From assembly GCF_014649035.1 (NCBI RefSeq), contig NZ_BMSG01000005.1, positions 221,913-285,912 on the forward strand: 64,000 nt of DNA, given 5' to 3'. A program made the translations under genes and the position numbers. Under the pieces are notes generated by a model. It saw only the letters and a list, made by a program, of their open reading frames with translations, made no database searches and had not been told where the DNA came from. Within the stretch, counting starts at the first letter, position 1. Every line of letters starts with the position of its first letter. The stretch is from Streptomyces sindenensis. GTDB taxonomy: Bacteria; Actinomycetota; Actinomycetes; Streptomycetales; Streptomycetaceae. This document shows, piece after piece, positions 8,881 to 18,647 of this stretch.

Positions 8881-10272
8881 TCAGCGGCCCCCGCTGAACG
8901 GGAGGTGGTCGCAGGCCTCGGAGCAGGCCGCCCGGGCGCTGACGGACTGCCGGATCCAGTTTCCCTCCGGTACGCCGTGCACCCGCAGGGTGAGCCGGGC
9001 CGGCCGGGAGTGGATGGCGCTGAAGATCGCCACGAACTCGACGGTGTAGGTGCCCGGTTTCCAGTCGTGCGGGTGGGTCACCTTCCAGGTGCCGTCCTCG
9101 GCCACCGGGGCGGAGGCGATCAGCCGGCCGCCTTCGAGCACCATCACCTTCGTGACACCCGCGGCGGCCGTCCCCGAGAAGCGGGGGCGCGCACCGCTCA
9201 GCGCTCCCTCCCTGGGGCCGAGGACCACGGGCGGTTCGACGGAGTCCCGCACGGTGAAGGCCACCGTGGAGAGGGGGGTCACCCCCTGCGGGTGGTAGCC
9301 GACCACCTGGACGAGATGGTCGCCCGCGGCCCAGTTCAGCACCCGTCGCCACTGCCACCGCCCGTCGGCGTTGACGCGAGTACCGCCGAGGTAGCCGCCG
9401 TTCTCGAAGAACACCACATAGCTCGTCCCGGCCTCGGCCGTGCCGGAGAACTTCTGCATGGCTCCGGTCAGCTGCCCCGGTGCGGGCCGTTCCACCACCG
9501 GCGCGGCCCCCGTGCGCACCTCGCTGTACAGAGCGAACTCCGGCTTCTCCACCGTGAATTCGGTGAGCACCGGAGGGTATTCGGGTGCCGTGGCGAGCGT
9601 GTTCACGTCGACGAGCCCGGGCGGCAGGTCGCGGGACTCGTGCAGGGCGATCGCCACCATCCGGGCCACGGCCCTGCCTCCCGCCTCGTTGAAGTGGGAC
9701 GAGTCGATGATGCCCTCGGGGTGACGGGGGTGCTCGCCGGCGTCGATCCAGCGGAAGAAGTGACGCGCCCGCTGCGGACCCAGCTCCGCCAGCCACCCTG
9801 TCGTGAACGCTCCCAGGTCGACCAGGGCCGTCCCGGTCTCGGCGGCCACCTCACGCATCAGATCGGGGTACTCGCCCCGGGTGTCGGCCACCTCGCCCTC
9901 GGCCGTGAAGGCGCACCGGGCGGCGGGGGTCACCAGGACGGGGAAGGCGCCCTCGGCCCTGATCCCGTCGATGTAGAGGTAGAGGAACTCCTTGAACTCC
10001 CTCGGCCCGTGGTAGCGCAGGGGGTTGTCGATGCGCTGTTCGACCCCGCCGAGGTTGACCAGGACCAGATCGCCGGGGGCCAGCAGATTCAGCAGGGTGG
10101 CCAGCCGGTCGGTGAAGTAGGTCCGCAGCGTCATCGCGTCGCGGGCGTAGTTGCGCACCTCGTGGTACGGCGTCAGGAATTCCGCGAGAAACTGTCCCCA
10201 GCCCGCGAGAGGGGCTTCCTCCGGCGTGCGTGGCGCGGCCACGGAGTTCCCGACTATGCAGATCTTGCTCAT
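8881..10272 (-). CDS. SGNH/GDSL hydrolase with Ig-like C-terminal domains
   Basis: 463-residue protein. The N-terminal 230 residues look like an SGNH esterase: strand plus KICIVGNSVAA at the nucleophile position, NLGGV for block III, and DSSHFNEAGG carrying the catalytic Asp and His. The nucleophile motif reads GNS rather than GDS, which is uncommon. The rest forms two beta-rich Ig-like repeats (about 260-445) with recurring FSGTAEAG/FSGTAAAG motifs. No signal peptide is visible despite the adhesion-like repeats. ATG chosen for the GAGAGG box just upstream. It is 49 bp after the GT4-Stealth gene, so it probably ends that operon and may deacylate or acetyl-trim the polymer or its precursor (inference). 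Confidence 0.75.
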   Translation of the reverse strand: MSKICIVGNSVAAPRTPEEAPLAGWGQFLAEFLTPYHEVRNYARDAMTLRTYFTDRLATLLNLLAPGDLVLVNLGGVEQRIDNPLRYHGPREFKEFLYLYIDGIRAEGAFPVLVTPAARCAFTAEGEVADTRGEYPDLMREVAAETGTALVDLGAFTTGWLAELGPQRARHFFRWIDAGEHPRHPEGIIDSSHFNEAGGRAVARMVAIALHESRDLPPGLVDVNTLATAPEYPPVLTEFTVEKPEFALYSEVRTGAAPVVERPAPGQLTGAMQKFSGTAEAGTSYVVFFENGGYLGGTRVNADGRWQWRRVLNWAAGDHLVQVVGYHPQGVTPLSTVAFTVRDSVEPPVVLGPREGALSGARPRFSGTAAAGVTKVMVLEGGRLIASAPVAEDGTWKVTHPHDWKPGTYTVEFVAIFSAIHSRPARLTLRVHGVPEGNWIRQSVSARAACSEACDHLPFSGGR

Positions 10273-10321
10273 GGGTTCGCCTCTCTCGCGATCACCTCTC
10301 CCGACTCGACGGCTGTGGACC

Positions 10322-13195
10322 TCACAGCGGCCAGTCGGGCAGGGTGCGCGCGTGGTACCGCTGATTGCGGGGTGAGCCGTATTCGAATTGGCTCGCGATG
10401 GGGAAATAGCTCGGGAGGAACGCCGCCAGAATGGCGTCCTGTTCCTCCTCGGGCACATCTCCGTCGTGGAAGTCGTTCAGACAGAAGACGTCGTTCGGGC
10501 GGCTCGTCAGGATTCTGCTGAGCCTGGTGCGGTGCTCGCTCAGGCCCACGTTGACGAATCCGCAGGAAATGCTTCCGGGGACGCTTCTGCCGGTGTGGTA
10601 GGCGAAGTAGTGGTGGAGCGAGGAGGCGATCGACACGTCGCCGTGGCTGCGCAGCCTGCTCGCCGAGGTGGCGGCGACCTGCTCGGGATAGGCGCGTTCC
10701 AGATCCTCCATGACGCTTCTGCGCAGGACGTAGGGCGCGTGGAGGAAGGAATGCGTGAGGGTCTGCCCGAAACTGTCCGCGATCAGCGCCCGGTTGTTCT
10801 TCGCCGCGCTGATGTTGAAGTCGTCGGTGGCCAGCGGGGGCACCATGGGGACCGCGGTGGGTGACGGGAAGTGCTTGGCCTGGCCGTTGCCGAGGAAGAA
10901 CAGGCTCGGCATGACGGTACGCCCGATGAAGAAATCGTCGTTGAAATAGAGGAAGTGCTCCGAGAGGCCCTCGATGTGGTGGAGCCGGCTTTCGATCGCG
11001 TGCGAGTTGTACGTGGGCAGGGCGCCCTGGTCGCCGAAGATCTCCGTGTGGTCGACCACGCGGACCCGGTGGTGCGTGGGGTCCAGCCAGGACGGGACCT
11101 GCCGGTCGGTGACGATGTAGATGTTCCGGATCCACGGGGCGTACATGTCGATGGAGCGGAGCGAGTAGCGCAGTTCGTCACGGCTGCGGAAGCGGGCGGC
11201 GCTGGCGGCGGCGTCCACCGTCTCCAGTCCCGCCATGGCGAGCACCTGGTTCTTCCGCTCCAGCCACTGCACATCGGATCCGTCGACCCAGGTGTACACG
11301 GCGTCGACCGGGAAGCCGACGTCGCCGTGGAGCGGTTGCGCGAAGGCGTTGATGGTCGGGTAGGTCCGGCCGGAGAGGACCGTCGAGGCGCGCCCCAGGG
11401 AGTGCTGCGAGATCCGGTCGCCAATCAGGGTGCGGGTGGGCGCCACCAGGGTGTCGCTCTCCTCGGGATCGTTGTCCCAGAAGGAGATCGTGCAGCCGTA
11501 CACCGCGCCCAGACGCAGGGTGCGGGAGGTCGACACGGCGTTCCGGTAGACGCGGACGCCGGAGCACGGCTGGCCGAGGTGGTCGCCGAGGAGGCCGGCG
11601 AGCGTGGTGGTGACCGGGTTCTGCCGGTCGTTGAGAAGGGCGGTGTAGACGGCTTCGTACTGGTACATCCCGCTCAGCGATTTGAGCACCGCCTCCCGGA
11701 ACGAAGCGTGCACGGCGACCGTCCGCCGCACCATCGTGTCGCGGACCAGGAGATACGGAATGTCCGCGGCCTCCAGCGCGGAGGCGGCGAGCGCCAGGTT
11801 GGCCTGCACGATGTCGAACGGCGACTCAGCGTCCACGACCCGGCACAACTGGCCGCCGTCCTTGACCAGTTCGGGCCGCCGCTTGGCGACCTGCTGCTCC
11901 AGCTGGCGGTGGGCGCCGGAGCGGACCTGGCTCGGCGGGGCGGCGGTGGCGGCCGTCGCGGCGCCTTCCGGGCCGCTGTGGGCGGCGTGCAGGGCCAGCC
12001 GGTCCGCCTTCGCCGCGCCCCGGCCGCCGTGGTCCCGGTCCTCGACCAGGGCCTGGAAGAACGCCTCCCACCGCGCGGTGACCAGGGGCGGCGCGAACCG
12101 GGTGATGGAATCGGCCGCCGCCGCGCCCATCCGGTGCCGCATCGGGCCGTCGGACATCAGCTGGTGGAGCCGCCCGGCCAGCGCCTCGACGTCGCCGGGC
12201 GGTACGAGGATGCCCGACTGCCCGTCCAGCACGATCTCGCGCGGTCCGTTGGGGCAGTCGTAGGACACCACGGGGACCCCGGCCGCCTGCGCCTCCATGA
12301 GCACCAGGGGGAACGCCTCGTTCTTCGACGTCATCAGGGCGATGCTCGCCTTGGCCCATTCCTCCGCCAGATGCGGCGAGTTCCCGTTGAGCTGCACGCT
12401 GCTCTGCAGGCCCAGCTGGGCGATCTGCCGTCGCAGGGCACCGCTCAACGGCCCGTCGCCGAAGATCCTGAGCGTCCAGGCGGGGTGGTGGGGGGCCAGC
12501 AGCGCCCAGGCGTCGAGTGCCTGGTCGAGCTGCTTCTCACCGACGAGCCGGCCCGCGATCACCACTGTCCGGGTCTCCAGCGTGGAGCGCGGCCGGAACC
12601 CCGCGGGGAGCGCGTTCGGCACCACCTCGATGCGCGGTGCGGTCGCGCCGAGCGTCTCCGCGAACCAGTCCCGCGTACGGTCGCTGAGCACGGCGAGGGC
12701 GTCCAGCCGGGCCGCGTGGCGGAGCAACGGCTCGCCGCTGGTGCCGCGCAGCTCGGAGACCCGGTGCTCCTGGTGCACCGTGATGACCTCGGCCGGGGCG
12801 AGCTGCACGGCGAGCGCCATGAGGGCCGGGGTGGTGGTGATCAGGATGTCCGTGTCGGTGCGCTCCAGCGCCAGGCCGAGTTCGATGTCGGAGAGCCGGT
12901 TGAACGCGGCTTCCCAGGCGCGGTCGACCAGGCCGCTCGGCTGCTGGGCGAGGGCCGCGTGGACGGATTCGTCGAGATCGGTGCGGCGCACCGGCCGCTG
13001 CGTCCGGCCGGTCATGTCGACGAGGTAGTCGACCCGGACCCGTTCGTCGGGCGAGAAGAAGAGTTCGGGCTTGCTCTTGAAGACGCTCAGGACCCGTACG
13101 TCGTGGCGGTCGGCGAGTTCGGCGGCCTGGTTGAACACGGCCCGTTCCGTGCCGCCGACGGCGTCGGCGGTGGTCAGCAGAAAAGTGATCTTCAC
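10322..13195 (-). CDS. GT4 glycosyltransferase fused to Stealth phosphotransferase
   Basis: 957-residue fusion. Residues about 1-400 form a GT-B glycosyltransferase of family 4 (FLLTTADAVGGTERA nucleotide-sugar loop, VIAGRLVGEKQLDQAL, MTSKNEAFPLVLMEA with the E-x7-E type motif). Residues about 430-957 are a Stealth module: CR1 FPVDAVYTWVDGSDVQW (about 628), CR2 RSRDELRYSLRSIDMYAPWI, CR3 IESRLHHIEGLSEHFLYFNDD and a C-terminal CR4. Stealth proteins transfer hexose-1-phosphate to sugars in phosphopolysaccharides. The GTG start overlaps the previous stop (GTGA), which excludes the longer upstream extension. Likely role: adds a sugar and a sugar phosphate to a cell-surface glycopolymer repeat unit. 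Confidence 0.9.
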   Translation of the reverse strand: MKITFLLTTADAVGGTERAVFNQAAELADRHDVRVLSVFKSKPELFFSPDERVRVDYLVDMTGRTQRPVRRTDLDESVHAALAQQPSGLVDRAWEAAFNRLSDIELGLALERTDTDILITTTPALMALAVQLAPAEVITVHQEHRVSELRGTSGEPLLRHAARLDALAVLSDRTRDWFAETLGATAPRIEVVPNALPAGFRPRSTLETRTVVIAGRLVGEKQLDQALDAWALLAPHHPAWTLRIFGDGPLSGALRRQIAQLGLQSSVQLNGNSPHLAEEWAKASIALMTSKNEAFPLVLMEAQAAGVPVVSYDCPNGPREIVLDGQSGILVPPGDVEALAGRLHQLMSDGPMRHRMGAAAADSITRFAPPLVTARWEAFFQALVEDRDHGGRGAAKADRLALHAAHSGPEGAATAATAAPPSQVRSGAHRQLEQQVAKRRPELVKDGGQLCRVVDAESPFDIVQANLALAASALEAADIPYLLVRDTMVRRTVAVHASFREAVLKSLSGMYQYEAVYTALLNDRQNPVTTTLAGLLGDHLGQPCSGVRVYRNAVSTSRTLRLGAVYGCTISFWDNDPEESDTLVAPTRTLIGDRISQHSLGRASTVLSGRTYPTINAFAQPLHGDVGFPVDAVYTWVDGSDVQWLERKNQVLAMAGLETVDAAASAARFRSRDELRYSLRSIDMYAPWIRNIYIVTDRQVPSWLDPTHHRVRVVDHTEIFGDQGALPTYNSHAIESRLHHIEGLSEHFLYFNDDFFIGRTVMPSLFFLGNGQAKHFPSPTAVPMVPPLATDDFNISAAKNNRALIADSFGQTLTHSFLHAPYVLRRSVMEDLERAYPEQVAATSASRLRSHGDVSIASSLHHYFAYHTGRSVPGSISCGFVNVGLSEHRTRLSRILTSRPNDVFCLNDFHDGDVPEEEQDAILAAFLPSYFPIASQFEYGSPRNQRYHARTLPDWPL

Positions 13196-14148
13196 GAGAG
13201 TCTCCGCCCGGCTTCGGGCATACGACTGCACGTCACGCGGAAGTTGCCCGCGGGCGTGTAGCGGGGGTGGACCAGCAGGGGCGTCTGCCCTCGGGGGGCG
13301 ACGCCGGCCTGGCTCATGGCGAAGACGCGCTGCGGATTGCGGACATCGTGGAGCCTGCGGCCCAGCCTCATCGGGCGTCCGCCGGCCGAGCAGAAGGCGA
13401 CGTCCCAGTGTTCGGTGGCCCTGCGCCGCGGCGTCATCTCCTCCAGGGGGGTGACGACGCGCCAGATCCCGTCGCCCAGTTCGCTCAGGGGTTGCCGGAT
13501 CCTGCGTCCGGTGGCGGTGAACTCCGCCCAGGGCTCGTCGGCCCCGGTTCCGACGACACGGAAGTCGACGACGAGTCCGGTGTGGGAGAGGTCGACCTTC
13601 ACCACCTCGGCGGAGGGCCGGGCCTGTGAGGTGACGACCCGGAGGTTGCCGGTCACGGTGCGGCCGAGGCGGTGGCGTCGCCCGCTGACCGGGGAGACCG
13701 CCATGGGCATGGTCGGGCCGCCGTAGGGCTGCGGTGGTTCGACGAGGAGGAGCGGGATCCGCGCGGACCTGCGCCCCGAGCGGGTCGTGAGGGCGATCCG
13801 CCAGCGTCCGTCGGACAGCGGTACGCCTCCGGCCTCGGCGCCCAGCAGGACGGTGGCGTCCATGAGCAGACGGCCGTCCCGCTCCTCGTACACCCGGGCG
13901 GGGCTCTCGTACCGCCGCCGGCCGCGCTGGATCACCAGCCCGGCGTCCTCGGGGAGCCGCGCCGAGCGGGGCAGTTCCGCGTGCAGGTTGACCGTCTGCC
14001 CGTCCAGCACGGCGGCGTACAGCAGACGGGCGGCCCGCCCGGACCGCAGGGGCAGGAAGAGGCGCTGCATGAGCCACGACCGCAACGGGACGGCGCGGGC
14101 GGTGAGCCGTCGGCGGGCGGCCGCCAGGTGTCTGCGTCGAGGAATCAT
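13192..14148 (-). CDS. Unknown protein between two Stealth genes
   Basis: 318-residue protein I do not recognise. A basic N-terminal region (many Arg in the first 45 residues) is followed by a beta-rich body with alternating hydrophobic strands, e.g. LLYAAVLDGQTVNLHAELP and DGRWRIALTTRSGR, suggesting Ig-like or jelly-roll sandwiches. There is no signal peptide or obvious catalytic motif. ATG start overlaps the upstream Stealth stop (ATGA) and its stop overlaps the next start (GTGA), so it is made in step with two polymer-assembly enzymes. It may be an acceptor-binding or scaffold subunit (inference only). Confidence 0.75.
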   Translation of the reverse strand: MIPRRRHLAAARRRLTARAVPLRSWLMQRLFLPLRSGRAARLLYAAVLDGQTVNLHAELPRSARLPEDAGLVIQRGRRRYESPARVYEERDGRLLMDATVLLGAEAGGVPLSDGRWRIALTTRSGRRSARIPLLLVEPPQPYGGPTMPMAVSPVSGRRHRLGRTVTGNLRVVTSQARPSAEVVKVDLSHTGLVVDFRVVGTGADEPWAEFTATGRRIRQPLSELGDGIWRVVTPLEEMTPRRRATEHWDVAFCSAGGRPMRLGRRLHDVRNPQRVFAMSQAGVAPRGQTPLLVHPRYTPAGNFRVTCSRMPEAGRRLS

Positions 14149-15941
14149 GCCGCCGCTCCCAGCTCTGCGATACGTCGGGTCGGGGCGCCTTCGGCGCCGG
14201 GGAGCTCGAAGGGGCTCGGTACGGGGAAGTAGTCGTCGAGGAACCGTTTCACCATGCGCGCCTGCGCGTCCGGGTCCTCCGGTACGACGGTGTCGTTGAT
14301 ACAGAAGGTGTCGAAGTCCCGGCGGGCCACCAGCCGGTCCAGCCGCCGCTGCGCCAGGGCGTCGCCGATGTCCACGTAGACGTACCGCAGGTTGCCGAGG
14401 GTCGCCCGTGCCTGGTGGTACGCGTAGTAGTGGTGCAGGGAGGAGGCGACGGGGATGTCGTGGGGCGAGCGGAACCGGGAGTTCTGGGTGACCCAGTGGG
14501 CCCGCCCGTAGGTCAGCTCGATCTCGGCGAGAACCGTTCTGCTGAGCGCGTGGGGCGTGTGCTTCATCTTCTGGGAGATGACCGTCCCGAACTGCTGGGC
14601 GATCAGACCGCGGCTGTTCTTTCCCGCCGCGTCCACCGGCAGGTCCTCGGGGGTGATCTGCCCGGAGGGGATGAGCGCCTTGGAGGTGAAGAACTTCGTC
14701 AGCCCGTTGGTGTGGAAGAAGTGCTCGGGTGTGACGGGCCGGCCGAAGAAGACGTCGTCGTTGAGGTAGAGGAAGTGCTCCGACAGCTCGGCTATGTGGT
14801 GCAGCTGGCTCTCGATGGCGTGCGAGTTGAACGTGGGCAGGGCGCCGGGGTCGGAGAAGATCTCGCGGTGGTCGACCACGCGCAGCCCCGGGTGGTCCGT
14901 GTTCAGCCAGCCGGGCGCCTGCCCCGCGGTGACCAGGTAGATGTTGCGCACCCAGGGCGCGTACTGGTGGATCGAGCGCAGCGAGTAGCGCAGTTCGTCC
15001 CGGCTGGTGTACCGGGCGCCGTTGTCCGCCTGTTCGTGCATTTCCTCGGCCCGGCCGGGGTCCAGGGAGCGGCGCACCGCGTCCTTGCCCGCGCGCCACA
15101 CCGGGTCCGCGTCGTCCACCCAGGTGTAGACGACGTCGATCGGGAAGGCGTGGTCGCCGGGGAGCCGTGCGGTGAACTCGGGGACCGTACGCGTGTAGCC
15201 GGTGTGGTACTGGCCGGGCACCAGGCTGAACAGCTTCTGCTCCGCCGTGCGCAGTTCGGTGCCGACCGGCAGCCGGGTGACGACGGCGTTGGGCCTGGGC
15301 GCGACGAGCGCGCCGTCCGACTCCGTCCAGAATTCCAGGTCGCATCCCGAGTCCGGGCCGAAGACGAGCTTGCCGGTCGGGTCGCAGACGTTCCAGGTGA
15401 GCCGGAGCACCTGGCTGGAGCGGAGCCGGTTCCAGGTCTTCGCCGACGCTCCGGTACGCAACTGTCCGCCCGCCACGTCCCGGACATAGCCGGGGTTGCG
15501 TCCGAAGGCGATCTGGAGCACTTCCTCGACGTCCGCGCGGTGGCGCGCGGAGACGGCGACGCACGGGGTGTCCTTGCCGGTGCCGCGGACGGCGAAGTAG
15601 TCGATCTCCGCGTCCTCCAGGACGGCGACGACCATGTGCAGGTTCCGCGCCCGCGCCGCCCACTCCGTGGCGCCCCTGACGACGACGGCCCGCACGTGTT
15701 TGCCGTCGATCCTGACGATACGCAGGGAGGCTTCCGTGCTGTGTCTGGCGGGGTTGCTGCGGCCTCCCAGCACACGCACGACGACCGCGGAGCGGAGGGA
15801 GTCGAACGTGGCCAGCAGATGCATGACCATGTTGCGCAACGGGACCGGAACGCGGCGCACGATGCGCCGGCGCGCCCGCACGGGGACCAGAGACCGGTAG
15901 GTGGAAACGAGCGAACTGGTCTCGGGGTTACTGACGCTCAC
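14145..15941 (-). CDS. Stealth family sugar-phosphate transferase
   Basis: 598-residue Stealth protein. CR1 is FPIDVVYTWVDDADPVW (about 264), CR2 TSRDELRYSLRSIHQYAPWV (about 312), CR3 IESQLHHIAELSEHFLYLNDD (about 377), with a C-terminal CR4 ending near YYAYHQARATLGN. Known members make capsule-like phosphopolysaccharides by transferring hexose-1-phosphate. The first 240 residues are a Streptomyces-type N-terminal extension. I chose the GTG giving V-S-V-S-N-P, which has GGAAGA upstream; an ATG pair at 16034 would add 31 residues but lacks a ribosome site. First gene of the coupled minus-strand operon. Confidence 0.88.
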   Translation of the reverse strand: MSVSNPETSSLVSTYRSLVPVRARRRIVRRVPVPLRNMVMHLLATFDSLRSAVVVRVLGGRSNPARHSTEASLRIVRIDGKHVRAVVVRGATEWAARARNLHMVVAVLEDAEIDYFAVRGTGKDTPCVAVSARHRADVEEVLQIAFGRNPGYVRDVAGGQLRTGASAKTWNRLRSSQVLRLTWNVCDPTGKLVFGPDSGCDLEFWTESDGALVAPRPNAVVTRLPVGTELRTAEQKLFSLVPGQYHTGYTRTVPEFTARLPGDHAFPIDVVYTWVDDADPVWRAGKDAVRRSLDPGRAEEMHEQADNGARYTSRDELRYSLRSIHQYAPWVRNIYLVTAGQAPGWLNTDHPGLRVVDHREIFSDPGALPTFNSHAIESQLHHIAELSEHFLYLNDDVFFGRPVTPEHFFHTNGLTKFFTSKALIPSGQITPEDLPVDAAGKNSRGLIAQQFGTVISQKMKHTPHALSRTVLAEIELTYGRAHWVTQNSRFRSPHDIPVASSLHHYYAYHQARATLGNLRYVYVDIGDALAQRRLDRLVARRDFDTFCINDTVVPEDPDAQARMVKRFLDDYFPVPSPFELPGAEGAPTRRIAELGAAA

Positions 15942-16181
15942 CACAGGTCTTCCGCACCATCCATACAGCTTCGGGGCCTCGGCCCACTCCCGCGCCTTCG
16001 TCTGGCGAGCAGCTCCGACCGCCGACGCCATCACTGGAGTCAGATGGCGGCCCGAGGATCTTCACACTTCAGCCACTGGCTGTCCATTTGGAAAAGGCGG
16101 ATCTTCACATCCGTTATCTACGCGCAACAGGGAGCATGAGCGACGGGCGGGAAAGGAGACCTCCTCCGCCCCCGTCACTCA

Positions 16182-16212
16182 CACGGGGCCCCTTGTCCCA
16201 CGCGGCCCCGTG
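16182..16212. terminator. Terminator after the propeller-like gene
   Basis: Perfect 9-bp stem (CACGGGGCC / GGCCCCGTG) with a 13-base loop, 3 bp beyond the minus-strand stop of the 371-codon gene. It separates that gene from the Stealth operon. Confidence 0.6.
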
Positions 16213-16214
16213 GC

Positions 16215-17330
16215 TCAGACGCGGAGGGACGGCCCCATGACCAGGCCCGGCTCACCGGACTGCACGGCGATCCGCAGGCCGCCCTCGTCGCCGAGGGTCG
16301 CCATGACCACCCGGCCGTACGCGTCACGCGCCAGTGCCGGGGGCCCGGCGGACCGCTCCCCGGTCGGCGCCCACCAGAGACCGCCGGCCTCGTTCTCCGT
16401 CGCGCAGGCGGCCAGCATCACGTCGCCCTCGGGGGTCCGGTGCGCCAGAACGGTGCAGTCGTAGCCGTCCAGCGCCACCCGGAGGGCGGCGATCCGCCCG
16501 TCGACCGGCCCCCCGCCGAGCGGGATCACCCACTCGCCGGGGCGATGGGCGAGGACGCCCCCGGTCGCGGGGTCCGCCCAGTAATAGGTGACGCGGTCCG
16601 CAGCCGTCTCCAGGCCGGCCAGCGTGCCGGCGCCGGGAGCGACGGGGATGTTGGGGCAGCGCACCATCTCGCCGTCCGCCTCGTCCTGTCGCCAGCGCAT
16701 GGCGCGGCCCCTGGTGTCCGGGACCAGCAGTTCGATCCGGCCGGATGCCGTGGCCACGGCGGCCAGGTCGCCCCGAGCGAGCTGCCCCTTGAGCGCGTGC
16801 CAGGACCGCCACTGACCGTTGGCCGCCTCCTGGCGCATCATGACCCCGCCTCCGGCCCTGACGAGGAAGACGTGGACGAGCCCCGCCGCGCTGACCGCGA
16901 TCCCGGGGTCGGTCACCGACCGGGCCCGCTCCGGGTCCTTGTGCGGGTTGCCGGTGGAGCGCCACTGGGTGAGCGGGCGGCCCGTCTGGTACTGCACGGC
17001 CTGGACGACGGCGACCGTACCGCCGGACCCCGAGACCCGCCGGCCGGCGAAGTGGACGAATCCGTCGGCCCCCTGAGCCACCGACAGGCCGGTGAGCGGA
17101 GGGGTGGCGATGAGCTCGGGTCCGTCCCAGTTAGGCCCGTCCGGCCTGCGCTGCACCCATCGGAGCAGGCCGTTCGCGGTCCGGGCGATCGCGGTGAGGC
17201 GGTGATCCCTGCCGAGCAGGAGCCGTACGCCTTCAGTGGCCGCGGGCCGGGGCGGTGTCACGTCCTCCCCGGATGCGGCAGCCCCGGGGTGTTTGGCTCT
17301 CATGGCGCCACGACCGGACCTCGCCCCCAT
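16215..17330 (-). CDS. Hypothetical beta-propeller-like protein
   Basis: 371-residue protein of unknown function. It is built of repeating 40-60 residue units, each with a Trp-rich strand (LLRWVQRRPDG, TQWRSTGNPH, GQWRSWHALKG, GEWVIPLGGG) and an AVATASGRIELLV-type strand, as in beta-propeller lectin or sialidase-like folds. No signal peptide, membrane segment or catalytic signature is clear. ATG at 17330 chosen for the AGGGG box upstream; an ATG at 17303 is an alternative. It lies between the Stealth operon and galE on the same strand, so carbohydrate binding is plausible but not shown. Confidence 0.7.
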   Translation of the reverse strand: MGARSGRGAMRAKHPGAAASGEDVTPPRPAATEGVRLLLGRDHRLTAIARTANGLLRWVQRRPDGPNWDGPELIATPPLTGLSVAQGADGFVHFAGRRVSGSGGTVAVVQAVQYQTGRPLTQWRSTGNPHKDPERARSVTDPGIAVSAAGLVHVFLVRAGGGVMMRQEAANGQWRSWHALKGQLARGDLAAVATASGRIELLVPDTRGRAMRWRQDEADGEMVRCPNIPVAPGAGTLAGLETAADRVTYYWADPATGGVLAHRPGEWVIPLGGGPVDGRIAALRVALDGYDCTVLAHRTPEGDVMLAACATENEAGGLWWAPTGERSAGPPALARDAYGRVVMATLGDEGGLRIAVQSGEPGLVMGPSLRV

Positions 17331-17479
17331 ACCCGCCCCTCACCACTCCCGTGTCACGGCCCCCCGACCGTCTCCACTCGACGCCCCTCCCGGCCGGCCG
17401 CAGGCAGATCCGGGAGTCGCACACGTGGACTATTCGTGAAGTCTCCGCAGAAGTTTGCCATACGTCCTTCACCTCCCTG

Positions 17480-18466
17480 TCAGCGGCGCGCCTCCGGGTG
17501 CCGCAGGCACCAGCCGTCCCATGCCGAGGCCACCATCGTGCGGAGGCCGTGCCGGGCCGACCAGCCGAGCTCATCGAGGATCAGGTCCGCCGAGGCGACG
17601 ACCCGGGCCGGGTCGCCCGGCCGGCGCGGAGCCGGGACGGGAGCCGCCGCGGGCCCGTACCCCGTCACCTCGCCGATGAGGTCGATCATCTCCCGCACCG
17701 AAACGCCCCGGCCCCGGCCGATGTTGAGGGTCAGGTCCGTCCCCGGCGCGCGGTCCACGAGCGCCCGGGCGGCGGCCAGATGGGCCGAGGCGATGTCGTC
17801 GACGTGGATGAAGTCGCGTACGCAGGTGCCGTCGTCGGTGTCGTAGTCGTCACCGAACACGACCGGCGCGGCCCCTTCGGTCAGCTTCTCGAAGACCATG
17901 GGGACGAGGTTGAACACACCGGTGTCGGCGAGCTGAGGCGTGGCGGCGCCGGCGACGTTGAAGTAGCGCAGCGAGGCGGTCGCCATGCCGTGGGCCCGGC
18001 CGGCGGCGCGCACCATCCACTCACCGGCCAGCTTGGTCTCGCCGTAGGGGTTGATCGGGGCGCAGGGGAGGTCCTCCGTCACCGACGCGACATCGGGCAT
18101 GCCGTACACGGCGGCCGACGAGGAGAACAGGAAGGCGCCCACACCGCTGTCCACGGCCGCGTCCAGGAGGGACCGCAGCCCTTCCACGTTCTCGCGGTAG
18201 TAGTACAGCGGGCGCTCGACCGACTCGGCGACCTGCTTCTTCGCCGCCAGGTGGACCACGCCGCGCACGGACAGCTCCCGCATGGCGCCGCGCAGCCGGT
18301 CGCCGTCGAGAGTCGAGCCCTGGACGAACGGGACGTCCGCGGGAACCCGTGAGCGGTCTCCGGTCGAGAGGTCGTCGTAGACGGCGACCGGCTCACCGGC
18401 CTCCCGCATCGCGCGGAGCACATGCGCCCCGATGAAACCCGCCCCACCCGTGATCAGCCATGTCAT
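17480..18466 (-). CDS. galE: UDP-glucose 4-epimerase
   Basis: 328-residue extended SDR. The N-terminal NAD motif is ITGGAGFIGAHV, the active-site serine lies in FLFSSSAAVYG, and YGETK holds the catalytic Tyr and Lys. RDFIHVDDIASAH and PRRPGDPARVVAS are characteristic of GalE. It interconverts UDP-glucose and UDP-galactose; in this setting it may supply UDP-galactose for the Stealth-dependent polymer. Divergent from the LCP gene, with a 180-bp shared control region (18467-18647) that includes an AT-richer stretch near 18530-18550. Confidence 0.92.
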   Translation of the reverse strand: MTWLITGGAGFIGAHVLRAMREAGEPVAVYDDLSTGDRSRVPADVPFVQGSTLDGDRLRGAMRELSVRGVVHLAAKKQVAESVERPLYYYRENVEGLRSLLDAAVDSGVGAFLFSSSAAVYGMPDVASVTEDLPCAPINPYGETKLAGEWMVRAAGRAHGMATASLRYFNVAGAATPQLADTGVFNLVPMVFEKLTEGAAPVVFGDDYDTDDGTCVRDFIHVDDIASAHLAAARALVDRAPGTDLTLNIGRGRGVSVREMIDLIGEVTGYGPAAAPVPAPRRPGDPARVVASADLILDELGWSARHGLRTMVASAWDGWCLRHPEARR

Positions 18467-18647
18467 GTGCGAAGAGTAGTTCGATCACGGTCATGCTCCT
18501 GCCCGCGTCAGGGGAACGCGCACTCCCATGATCTCCTGTTCTATAGTGCTCGGTCAGTCGAACATTCACGGACCGGCCACACCCCCCACCCGAGTCCCCC
18601 GTACTCCCCCGCCCTTGCGGACCATGAGATGTGAGGACTCACGCACG

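Noticed and set aside
13196..14077. N-terminal extension of the GT4-Stealth protein
   Set aside because: The extra residues are an Arg/Pro-rich shadow of the upstream 318-residue gene; the GTG at 13195 overlapping that gene's stop is the natural start.
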